This document shows positions 1 to 9,366 of a DNA stretch of 11,628 bases, in pieces (position 1 is the first letter of the stretch; each line of letters starts with the position of its first letter). Both the position numbers and the translations under genes were made by a program. Below the pieces are notes generated by a model. The model worked only from the letters and a program-made list of their open reading frames with translations. It was not told the DNA's origin and searched no databases. Origin of the DNA: Stramenopiles sp. TOSAG23-6 (lineage: Eukaryota > Sar); assembly GCA_900128565.1 (NCBI GenBank), contig LT636252.1, forward strand, positions 1 through 11,628, given 5' to 3'.

Positions 1-81
1 AAAATATTTCAAATTGTTTTTTGTTAGGTACAAAATTTCGTACGAAAAAAAAAATGGAATTTGAAAAAAAATAAAACATAC
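1..81 (-). repeat. Introner-like intron copy 1 (intron 3 of the membrane protein gene, truncated by window edge)
   Basis: On the minus strand the intron starts GTATG at 81, directly after exon end CGAAT. It then has T-rich sequence, the TTCGTACGAA palindrome, the branch-point-like TACCTAAC (complement of 23-30) and a GAAATATTTT block at the window edge. The 3' splice site lies outside the window. Phase 1. Confidence 0.85.
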
Positions 82-1051
82 ATTCGTGAAAAAGGACTTG
101 AAATGCTGCAATAATTACAATTGAGAGTGGAACTTGGACTAGAGTGAACAACTGTGTGTAACCTTTATCTTCCGGGCGATCTACATGGATTATGAAAAAT
201 ATTTCAAAATTTAAAATCGNTANGGTANAAANTTTTTTNAAAAAAAAAATAAATTCGAAATTGAAATTGAAATGGAAAACATACAGCAGCGTAGAGAAGC
301 TGAATAAATTGAGAATGTTTCCGAACTGGTTTCACAATCATTAGAAGCATCCACATAATAATATGAACATTCCAGAGACCCCATAACCAAGAATCTTCAG
401 TTGGCATTGGGAGAAGTAAATCCAAAAGTGTTGGTAGGAGAAAAAAACCAACATGTATTTTGGAAAAATATTTCAAAAAAAAAATCGTTAGGTATAAAAT
501 TTCGTACGAAAAAAAAATTCGAATTTGAAAAAAATAAAACCAACATGAACACACTTACGAGTGTAACCAGTGTTCCAATTTTTCAAATAAACTCCAAGCC
601 CCATTACTGCTTGAATTAAAAATAAGATAAAGTTTTTCAAGCCGAGACCAATCCAAAACCATTCTTGATTTTTACGTCGTCCCCAATAGCCACCTTCCTG
701 TGCTTCACAACTAGATTTATCCTTGAACTCACTTCTGTCTTTACAAACACTTTTTAGGCAAATTGAACAGTGTACAGAAACGTCTAAAGTGAAGTACATG
801 AGAAAAGCAAGCCATACCAATAAACCGCAAATAGACGCATAAAAGATATACATTTGTTTAGCTCTAAGCCACTCCGCTGCTGGAGAAGACGAATCACCCC
901 TTGCCTTGGCTCTTTCCATGTCAAGAGAAACCATCTTTTTACCCATGCCCCGTTTTGCTTTTTCTTTGAAATCAACTGGCACGGCTACCACAACACTTTT
1001 CCCATTACTATCACCCGAATCCACATTGTTTAGAACTTCATCTAATGCCAT
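1..1051 (-). CDS. Multi-pass membrane protein with RKxxH motif, possibly a polyprenol/phytol kinase-like enzyme (5' part, three exons)
   Basis: Exons are 1051-545, 452-285 and 184-82; a third intron then runs off the left edge, so 259 residues are visible. I start at the ATG at 1051 (context ACGATGG); the codon at 1078 in the same frame is only TTG. The N-terminal 60 residues are hydrophilic. Predicted membrane spans lie near residues 67-88, 133-157, 170-186, 198-212 and 238-256. A Cys-rich loop (Cys95, 98, 103, 115) sits between spans 1 and 2. Residues 164-174 carry TRKCVHVGFFL, and an RKxxH motif before a hydrophobic span is typical of the dolichol/phytol/CTP-dependent lipid kinase superfamily; that is the only functional clue, so the family call is tentative. 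Exons 1 and 2 join in frame only if the 92-bp element at 453-544 is removed exactly. The gene is divergent from the WEE1-like gene. Confidence 0.6.
185..284 (-). repeat. Introner-like intron copy 2 (intron 2 of the membrane protein gene), GT...AT
   Basis: Minus-strand exon GCTGCT is followed by GTATGTTTTCC; the intron ends ATCCAT before exon GTAGATCGCC. A canonical GT-AG join two bases further along (TAG) shifts the frame into a stop 14 codons later, whereas the GT...AT join keeps exon 3 open. A TA...AG register (GCTGCTG joined to ATCGCC) is also in frame, so the exact boundary is not fixed. The core contains Ns at 220, 223, 228, 232 and 239, exactly where other copies have the TTCGTACGAA and TACCTAAC core. 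Length 100 bp, phase 0. Confidence 0.75.
453..544 (-). repeat. Introner-like intron copy 3 with 12-bp flanking direct repeat (intron 1 of the membrane protein gene), GT...AT
   Basis: The 12-mer AAAACCAACATG occurs at 444-455 and again at 536-547 on the plus strand; its core CCAACATG (CATGTTGG in gene sense) reads as an 8-bp target-site duplication. Removing exactly 92 bp joins His169 to a GTT-GGT codon pair and restores a long open frame. In gene sense there is no AG from 544 down to 397, that is, until 57 bases into exon 2, so no nearby GT-AG solution exists. The branch-point-like TACCTAAC sits in the complement of 487-494 in the variant ATACCTAAC. Confidence 0.9.
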
Positions 1052-1420
1052 CGTAAATTTAATGATTGGCTGCACCAATTGACACTTTCAATTTGTCAAA
1101 ATATCAATCAAATAACCGAAACGAATCACGATGCTGTTATATATGCGTGATTGACAGGCACTTCTGCCGCTTTTGCCCCCAATTCCAGTAATTACCGGGT
1201 ATCATATATATATTTTTTTTTTGAAAGTTGATTTTTGAGGATTTTTGAGATGATTTTCAATTTGATTGGATTGTCCGAAAAATATACAATATCTATCAAA
1301 AAATCCTCTTGTAGCAATAATATGCATGATGCACTTTTAGAATAGGAATATCTACACCATCGTTGTTTCTCTTGAGAGCCTGTGAGAATAGTTTAAAGTA
1401 TTACTCTTCAATATAATCAG
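1052..1420. promoter_or_regulatory. Divergent intergenic region between the membrane protein gene and the WEE1-like gene
   Basis: These 369 bp hold no credible coding frame and must carry both 5' UTRs and promoters. A TATATAA-like string on the minus strand (complement of 1137-1143) lies about 90 bases before the membrane protein ATG. A TA-repeat followed by a T-run spans about 1203-1222 on the plus strand. No other motif could be recognised. Confidence 0.5.
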
Positions 1421-4036
1421 ATGACTGAAACTGGATATGAATCCAGTAGGATGCGTCGAGCCGACTCTGGTTCTGGAGGAATGAATAGTATCAGTCAAAG
1501 AACTTCACGTTTAACCTTGGATTGTCATGACGACGGTGACTATCATATACAATACAATGATAATTTGAACGATGTGAAACTTGACGCTGCAGAAGTCGAA
1601 AGAAATATGATGGCAACATTTTTTACTCCACAGGATCAACCTGTCTTCCAACCTAAGCTTCCTTGCTCACCGTCCCCAGCAAAGAACCGCGCTTTTTCAC
1701 ATAGTCCACAGTGGACTGACAACGATATGGATACAAACGTAGAAGAGGGTTCTCCAGTTGATTGGGGAATTAATGATTCGGACGAGGAACAATATATAGG
1801 TGAATCTAGTGGTGCACCTTCCCCTTTTTTGAGTGACCCCAGTCCAGGAAGCCGGGCTGCTCCATCGAAGAAAAGTCGCGTCTTTACATCTTGTGGTAAA
1901 CCAAATGTAGTTGGTTTACATACTGGTCGTCCACCTCTCAAAGCTCGCAATAATACATTTCGGATCCCGGAGAAAATCAACGAGGAAGAAGAATACGATG
2001 GTGACAATGTTGGGGAGCTCCGTGGACTGAAACTTTTCGCATCTCAGCCGGATAACTCAGCTCAAGAAAATTCCTCTACTGCCTCGAATTCTGATGAAAT
2101 CTTTCTACCTCCACCCCCACCTCGCCCGCCATCTATGAAATCATCCAGTAATAATTATTCAATACGCCATGTAGAAAAACGTAAAAGAGGCCATCGCTCT
2201 ACGTACGAGTACGTTTTCAAAATGAAATGTAAAAATAAATTCGTACGAAATTTTGTACCTAACAAAACATTTGAATTTTTGAAATATTTTTTCATGATAC
2301 AGATCAGGTCGTAGAAATGATGTTGGATTAAATAGACATTCAAATCATCGAATTCGTAGAGGAGCTGGTTCGTCATTAATTTCAAGTCAAGGATCTGGTT
2401 TACGCCTATATCGAGATTTTGATGCTCATAAAAGAGTTGGTACTGTAGGTCTTCATCATTAATTTAAAAAAAAACATTTCGTACGAAATTCTGTACCTAA
2501 CAAAAAACAAATTCTAAAAATATTCTTTTTACAACACATGGAGCATTTTCGACGGTTTTTCGCTGTAGGCATGTATTAGATGGTGAATATTATGCAGTGA
2601 AACAATACCTCAGACACTTCAAAAGTCGTGCAGCGCGTGCTCTAGCTCTCCGCGAAGTAAGGACCATGGCTGCTCTTTGTTCAAATGGACATCCGCATTT
2701 ATTGCGTTACGCTGGTTCTTGGGAAGATATTGGCACATTGCATATTCAAACGGAGTTTTGTGATGGTGGAAGTCTACAATCTAGATTTATTAAAGCAACA
2801 TTAGAAAATTCATCTCTGGGTTGTATTAGTGACAAGAACTCTAATTCGAATGCATCAACATGTATGTTTTTTTTCAATTTTGTTTCAATTTCGAATTTAG
2901 TTTTTTTTTTTCGTACGAAATTTCATACCTAACAAAATATTTTTTACGAAAAAAAAAAATATTTTTCCACAATATATCGTTTATAAAACCTTACACCCTT
3001 GGCCGTTCTGATTCGTATCATAGATCAATGCCATCATTACCTGCTAACACTCGAACTCAAAAATCCTTCAATACTAATAATGACGTCAATGTTGTGGATA
3101 CGATTGATGTTATACCAAAATTAAATGAAGCTAATTTAGTTGTTATTCTACAACAAATGTACGTTTTCATTTTAATTTCGAATATATTGTTTTTTTTTTT
3201 TTTGAAATTTTTTTTTTTGAAATATATTTTTTTGAAATATTTTTTCACAACAAATGGGATCTGCGTTAGAATATATGCATAAAGTTGGCTTTGTTCACTT
3301 AGATGTAAAACCTGAAAATATTTTATTATGTAAAGCCGGAAATAGCGAACTTGGTGGTGTCTGCAAATTAGGAGACTTTGGGATGACATTGCCTGTGGAG
3401 AAGGACGGTGGTCCGTCTTCAGCTACCGCTGCTGGATTGGTCGAAGGAGATAGTCGATATTTATCAATGGAAATTCTCCAAGAAAATTACCGATGTTTAC
3501 CTGCTGCTGACATGTTCGCACTTGGTGCTACTGTATATGAACTTGCCCGCATTTCAATTGGTGGTACGCCTCTACCTCAAGATGGTCCTGAATGGTCAAG
3601 TTTGCGAAGAGGTGGAAGTAATGGTGGTCCTTTTCTGCCTACAAAATCAAACAAATCTCAAATTTTTTCAAAAGTACAATTTCCTCTTGTCAATGAAGAG
3701 AATTGTTATTCTGAGGAATTTGTTACGCTTCTTCGACTTTTAATGCACCCAGATCCGTGTACAAGACCTACTGCAAAGCAATTATTGCAACATCCTTTGG
3801 TATTGAGCAGTATTTGCGCAAAAACGCATACAATGCCAATTTTATGTTCAGGAAGTGATGACGAAGACACCCCACGAATGAACAAAAATAAATTAGGAAT
3901 GTTTTTGAGCCAACAAGTTGGGAATGACCTTGCAGGTGAAGTAAAAATTTGGAAACAGAAGCACGAAATCTTGAAACAGCAATTGGCAGTAGAAATGGGA
4001 AAGCGTGCAGAGATGGAACATAGTCTTTTTGACTAA
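1421..4036 (+). CDS. WEE1-family protein kinase (five exons)
   Basis: Exons are 1421-2208, 2303-2444, 2540-2861, 2978-3158 and 3256-4036, giving 737 residues. WEE1/MYT1 kinases phosphorylate the inhibitory tyrosine of cyclin-dependent kinases and restrain mitotic entry. Residues 1-290 are a polar, Ser/Pro-rich regulatory region with a proline run. The kinase domain has the glycine loop GTGAFSTV (309-316), catalytic-pair Lys331, catalytic loop HLDVKPEN (492-499), GDFG (517-520) and EGDSRYL (541-547); the HLD variant and EGDxRYL are WEE1-family hallmarks. About 70 low-complexity residues are inserted in the N-lobe around introns C and D. The C-terminal 50 residues look helical. I see no membrane span near the C-terminus, which favours WEE1 over MYT1. 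Every intron is a copy of the shared element, and intron B interrupts the glycine loop. Family call firm; exact junctions inferred from frame. Confidence 0.9.
2209..2302 (+). repeat. Introner-like intron copy A (WEE1 intron 1), GT...AG
   Basis: The intron starts GTACGTTTTC, carries TTCGTACGAA (2240-2249) and TACCTAAC (2256-2263), and ends GATACAG before ATCAGGTCG. The only open downstream frame (TCA GGT CGT) needs this junction. It is the one copy in the window that clearly ends in AG. Length 94 bp, phase 2. Confidence 0.85.
2445..2539 (+). repeat. Introner-like intron copy B (WEE1 intron 2, inside the glycine loop), GT...AT
   Basis: It starts GTAGGTCTTCATC, homologous to GTACGTTTTCATC in other copies, carries TTCGTACGAA and TACCTAAC (2494-2501), and ends ACACAT before GGAGCATTT. 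This join makes the kinase loop GTGAFSTV. A GT-AG alternative shifted by four bases (2449-2543) is also in frame but gives GTVAFSTV, replacing a near-invariant glycine by valine. Length 95 bp, phase 0. Confidence 0.75.
2862..2977 (+). repeat. Introner-like intron copy C (WEE1 intron 3), GT...AT
   Basis: It starts GTATGTTTTTTTTC after exon ACAT, carries TTCGTACGAA, then TACCTAAC at 2926-2933, and ends AATATAT before CGTTTATAAA. The only AG inside the intron (2899-2900) lies before the branch-point-like motif, and the next is at 3022-3023. The downstream frame is fixed by continuity with the kinase; the exact junction could move by a few bases. At 116 bp it is the longest copy. Phase 1. Confidence 0.7.
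3159..3255 (+). repeat. Introner-like intron copy D (WEE1 intron 4), GT...AT, lacking the palindrome and branch-point-like motif
   Basis: It starts GTACGTTTTCATTTTAATTTCG like the other copies and ends with the GAAATATTTTTT block, then CACAACAAAT before GGGATCTGCG. A 10-bp direct repeat ACAACAAATG is present at both ends. No AG occurs between 3159 and 3267. The join gives LQQMGSALEYMH leading into the HLDVKPEN catalytic loop. The middle is replaced by three T-run plus GAAAT units. Length 97 bp, phase 2. Confidence 0.8.
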
Positions 4037-4305
4037 AATAATGTAGTCAATTCTACTGTAACAAAATATCGAAGTTGTTACAAGATTCTTTTTCTTTTTT
4101 TTTTGCTTCAATAAATTGATAACTGTCACGTTTACTTTCAATAATTTGGCTTCAGATTAATTAAAATAAAATAACTCTTTTACCGATAATAAAAAAAAAA
4201 GGGAAAAAGATAATTTCACAAGAAATTATATCAATTTCAATAGTTGATATTAGTTAATAATAGTTATAGTCAAAAGTCATTTTAATAAATTTATTTTTTA
4301 ATCAA
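4037..4305. other. Convergent 3' intergenic region of the WEE1-like and MYST genes
   Basis: This 269-bp AT-rich spacer holds both 3' UTRs. AATAAA at 4110-4115 is a candidate poly(A) signal for the kinase, 74 bases past its stop. On the minus strand AATAAA (complement of 4290-4295) lies just beyond the MYST stop, and another overlaps the end of the MYST coding region (complement of 4309-4314). Poly-A and poly-T runs are present; no gene is seen. Confidence 0.6.
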
Positions 4306-6131
<1,826 letters not shown>

Positions 6132-8720
6132 ATGGCATCTTCTTCACTTTGGTTCATCATTTTATTGTGTCTGATTTTTTTTGTAAAAGTTGATGCGGCG
6201 GCAAGACTACCAGATAATTCCAATGAGGAAAACATTGAGAAGCAGACCGCAATAGACGACCTTACCAATATAGGAGCATGGGATCACGATGCAATAAATA
6301 CTTGGAAGGAGAAACATGAAAAGTTCAAAAATGATTTTGATGTTATGAGTGCAGCAGTAAAAAAAAGTCAATATTTTTTTTCCTATGCATCGGAGGCTTT
6401 AAAGAACAACGATGCTTTTGTCATGGAGGCTGTTCGTTTCAGTGAAGAACCCCCACTTGAATTTGCGGGATTAGGACCAAAAAGTAATCGCAATATTGTT
6501 TTGGCTGCTGCCATAAAGAGTCCATATGTTTTTCAATTTGCATCACCTGATTTAAAGAAAGATAGGGATTTTGTTATGACTGTTGTACAACAAGCTGGCT
6601 GGGCACTCGAACATGCTTCCGATGAGTTGAAGAATGATCGTGACGTTGTGTTGGCTGCTGTCAAAAATAACGGAGAAGCACTCGAATGTGCTTCCGATGA
6701 GTTCAAGAAAGATCGTGAGGTTGTGTTGGCTGCTGTCAAAAATGACGGTAATGCGTTTTATTGGGCAGATGATCAATTGAAAAAGGATGTTGATTTTGTA
6801 AAAGAGGCTTTTCTTATAGCTGGAGGTAGTGGGGGTCCTTATGCTGTCTGGGGCGGGTTAAATAAAGTTATGAAACATGAACCCCAAATTGCGCTCGCTC
6901 ATGTTTCTATATCCCCACAAGATGTACTTTCCAGCATTGAGGATGCCTTAAAAGGAGAAAATTCAGATAAATATCTTGATGTTGTAAAAGTAGCGCTTAA
7001 AGTTGATAAAACGCGTCTTTTACCAATGGTGCCTGAAAACATCCTCAAGCTTCCAGAAATTCAACATATACTGAACAAGTATCAATTGCTTCATGAAGGG
7101 AATAAGATAGTTGAAACATTCATTCCTTCATCAGAATATAAGGATCAATATTTCCCAATAGCTGAGAAAGTTCTTTTGACTGTCGCAAGTTTCAACCTGT
7201 TGGATAATCCCAGTAGTAAACCTGAGCAAGATCTCAAACAGCACCTTAAAAACCATTACATTGATGTCCTTTCAGTTCAAGAAGTCGGTGAGCCTTTTGA
7301 AATAGAAGGTTATACACGTCAGGAATATTCTGATGAAGATTTGGCAATTTATTTGAAAAACGATTCGCCATGGACTGCTGTTGCGAATAAAAACATAAAA
7401 TTATTGAAAGATACATGCAACACGCGCCGTCGAGCGATTGCAATTACTTTAAGACATTATGATGGCAATGATGTTTTCTTTGAGGATATCACTGTCACTA
7501 ATATTCATTTATGTGGCGGGAAATATGATGAAGAGGTCATAGGAACTGCAATAAAGAATGGAGAAAAAACTCTCAAAGATATTGGTGAAATGAAAAAGGG
7601 AATACTAGAAGCTGGGGTAACCGAGAACTCACAAATCATCATTGGCGACACAAACAGTGATTTGATTGATAATTCTGATGTAGTACTAGATCATATGATA
7701 AAGACAATTCAAGCAATTCTTACACCTGAGCCTGAGGCTATGGCAGATTCTACTATTGATCATTTTCGCAACACAGATCATCTCAAAAAATTAAATTGGG
7801 ATACTGATTCCATAATGTATTGGAATAATTTGCCACAAACATATCTTGAATCAAATGGTTATACTCATGCTCGATTTGAAACTTCCACTTCCCGATTCGG
7901 AGCTACTCCCGATGCTATATTTTACAAACAAAAGGAAACTATTCGATTACAAAGCTCTGGTCGGTTAGATATGGATATGAAGGAATATGATCCAGAGAAC
8001 CCAAGCAACGATCGGATGACAAAAGAAAATGGTACAGATCATGATGGTGTCTATGCAAAATTTGAAGTATCCAGAAGAAATGCGCGTTGCAGAGAGCTAC
8101 ATGCAAAGGATGATTCTAAAATGAAGGTTGTTGACTATTTACATTTCAATATGGCAAAAACATTGTTCTTTAATAAAATGAAGGAAGAAAATCGTCCCAA
8201 GTATCGAGTGACAAAGGTTTTGTTTTGCTCCAATTGGATGCTACAAAATAGCTTTTTGAGGAAAAAAAATCATTTTCGAGAAAAAGGATGGAGTTTTACT
8301 GAGACATGGAACTTTCATGGTACAAAGTCAATGGCTGCTGTGAATGCCATAATGGAATCTGGCTTCCAACTTCTCCCGAATAATCAGGGTGAATTTGCAA
8401 ACGGTCCAAGATTTTACACTGCACCAAACCCAGAATTAAGTATTCAATATTCTGACAAAGGCACACCTTTGCTTATTGTAAAAGCCATTAAAGGTAAAAC
8501 AGTATTTGACATTGATTATGATTCAGATGAAGCAGAAAAATACAAAAACTACTTTGATCATCACAGTGATAATACATGGACTGAAAAGTCAGAGTTTCTT
8601 GATGATGATATTCCAGACAGTGTTGAGTCAATAATGAATGGTATAATTACTCAGAATAACTTCCGTACATCTGAGCAGTTGCTTCCAGTCTATGGAGTAT
8701 ATTTTGAAAAGATAATGTAA
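6132..8720 (+). CDS. Secreted DUF4116 - endonuclease/exonuclease/phosphatase-like - PARP-like ADP-ribosyltransferase fusion protein
   Basis: An intronless 862-residue protein with ATG in a good context (ACCATGG). Residues 1-22 form a clear signal peptide (hydrophobic core 6-18, then DAAA). Residues about 85-235 are DUF4116-type repeats of about 25 residues. Residues about 345-650 show the endonuclease/exonuclease/phosphatase pattern: ASFN (Asn355), VQE (Glu384), TNIHLCGG (His459), GDTN (505-508), PDAIFY (Asp594) and TDHDGVY (Asp636, His637). Residues about 690-862 look like a PARP catalytic domain: NFHGT (His729), GPRFYTA (Tyr762), SIQY, and a terminal SEQLLPVYGVYF matching the last PARP strands; the usual catalytic Glu position seems to be Gln841. 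The likely role is an exported enzyme acting on nucleic acid or phosphoesters and/or ADP-ribosylating a target; no substrate can be read from sequence. No membrane anchor or ER-retention tail is seen. Domain calls come from motifs; the PARP call is somewhat less certain than the nuclease-fold call. Confidence 0.8.
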   Translation: MASSSLWFIILLCLIFFVKVDAAARLPDNSNEENIEKQTAIDDLTNIGAWDHDAINTWKEKHEKFKNDFDVMSAAVKKSQYFFSYASEALKNNDAFVMEAVRFSEEPPLEFAGLGPKSNRNIVLAAAIKSPYVFQFASPDLKKDRDFVMTVVQQAGWALEHASDELKNDRDVVLAAVKNNGEALECASDEFKKDREVVLAAVKNDGNAFYWADDQLKKDVDFVKEAFLIAGGSGGPYAVWGGLNKVMKHEPQIALAHVSISPQDVLSSIEDALKGENSDKYLDVVKVALKVDKTRLLPMVPENILKLPEIQHILNKYQLLHEGNKIVETFIPSSEYKDQYFPIAEKVLLTVASFNLLDNPSSKPEQDLKQHLKNHYIDVLSVQEVGEPFEIEGYTRQEYSDEDLAIYLKNDSPWTAVANKNIKLLKDTCNTRRRAIAITLRHYDGNDVFFEDITVTNIHLCGGKYDEEVIGTAIKNGEKTLKDIGEMKKGILEAGVTENSQIIIGDTNSDLIDNSDVVLDHMIKTIQAILTPEPEAMADSTIDHFRNTDHLKKLNWDTDSIMYWNNLPQTYLESNGYTHARFETSTSRFGATPDAIFYKQKETIRLQSSGRLDMDMKEYDPENPSNDRMTKENGTDHDGVYAKFEVSRRNARCRELHAKDDSKMKVVDYLHFNMAKTLFFNKMKEENRPKYRVTKVLFCSNWMLQNSFLRKKNHFREKGWSFTETWNFHGTKSMAAVNAIMESGFQLLPNNQGEFANGPRFYTAPNPELSIQYSDKGTPLLIVKAIKGKTVFDIDYDSDEAEKYKNYFDHHSDNTWTEKSEFLDDDIPDSVESIMNGIITQNNFRTSEQLLPVYGVYFEKIM
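6603..6752 (+). repeat. 75-bp tandem duplication within the DUF4116 repeats
   Basis: Units 6603-6677 and 6678-6752 both begin GCACTCGA and share long identical stretches such as GTTGTGTTGGCTGCTGTCAA. The period is 25 codons, one DUF4116 repeat (ALExASDExKxDRxVVLAAVK). Nucleotide similarity this high suggests a recent in-frame duplication; flanking units are more diverged. Confidence 0.85.
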
Positions 8721-9366
8721 GACACTAATAATGAATGCTTTAATACCACTTTGTGCTGATGGGGAACTGTGTGGACAGCGTAGGATATATGTAGTGATGA
8801 ATAAAGTTTGAGAGATTTTTTTTTTTATTATTATTTTAAGTATTTTAAATGTTTTTCAAACTTACAAATTTACAACATCAAAAAAGAACATTCAATTTAT
8901 CGTTTCATTTGGTTCCTTTGTCGGCCGAGGTGACTGATTACGGCGATTTTTCGATTTTTTGTTTGAATTACCTCTTGAGTAGTATTCAACTTATCGATGG
9001 AATGGTACAAAAAATAGTACAAAAGTAGTACAAAAAAAATAAAGGAGGGGTGACAGATTCGGGCTATAGCAGTTATGATGATGAAGATGAGTATTATAGT
9101 GAAAGTGATGATGATATAGAAAATCGGTATATAAAGATCTCGACAAAGATTGCAATAAAGAAATAAAATCATTTGTGTTTTTTATTATAAGAAACACCCT
9201 ATTTGCCCAGGATATTAATTAAGTGTATTGACACGATCCGTACCAATATTTTGAATGCATTTTGAATTCGTGTTTTTGTACCTTTTCCTTTTTTTTTTTT
9301 AATCGGTCAGAGGCGGCCAAAGGAAAGGAAAGAAATAATTCCTTTGTGTACTAATTTGAAATTAGA
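8721..9366. other. Intergenic region with poly(A) signal and low-complexity sequence
   Basis: AATAAA at 8800-8805, followed by a T-run, is the probable poly(A) signal of the secreted-protein gene. GTACAAAA-type strings recur at 9005, 9017 and 9028. About 9033-9166 is an Asp/Glu/Tyr/Ser-rich plus-strand frame that lacks an ATG and is preceded by a stop, so I do not call it a gene. The rest, up to the FANCI start, contains T-runs and presumably its promoter. No copy of the intron element is present. Confidence 0.5.
8800..8805 (+). terminator. Poly(A) signal AATAAA of the secreted-protein gene
   Basis: Canonical AATAAA located 80 bases after the stop codon and followed within 15 bases by a run of T. 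No cleavage site is known. Confidence 0.6.

Noticed and set aside
1636-2007. Minus-strand open frame of 123 codons
   Set aside because: Antisense to the WEE1 N-terminal exon, with no domain or promoter support.
8897-9197. Two overlapping minus-strand open frames encoding hydrophobic peptides
   Set aside because: They arise from low-complexity T/A-rich sequence; composition explains the apparent membrane segments.
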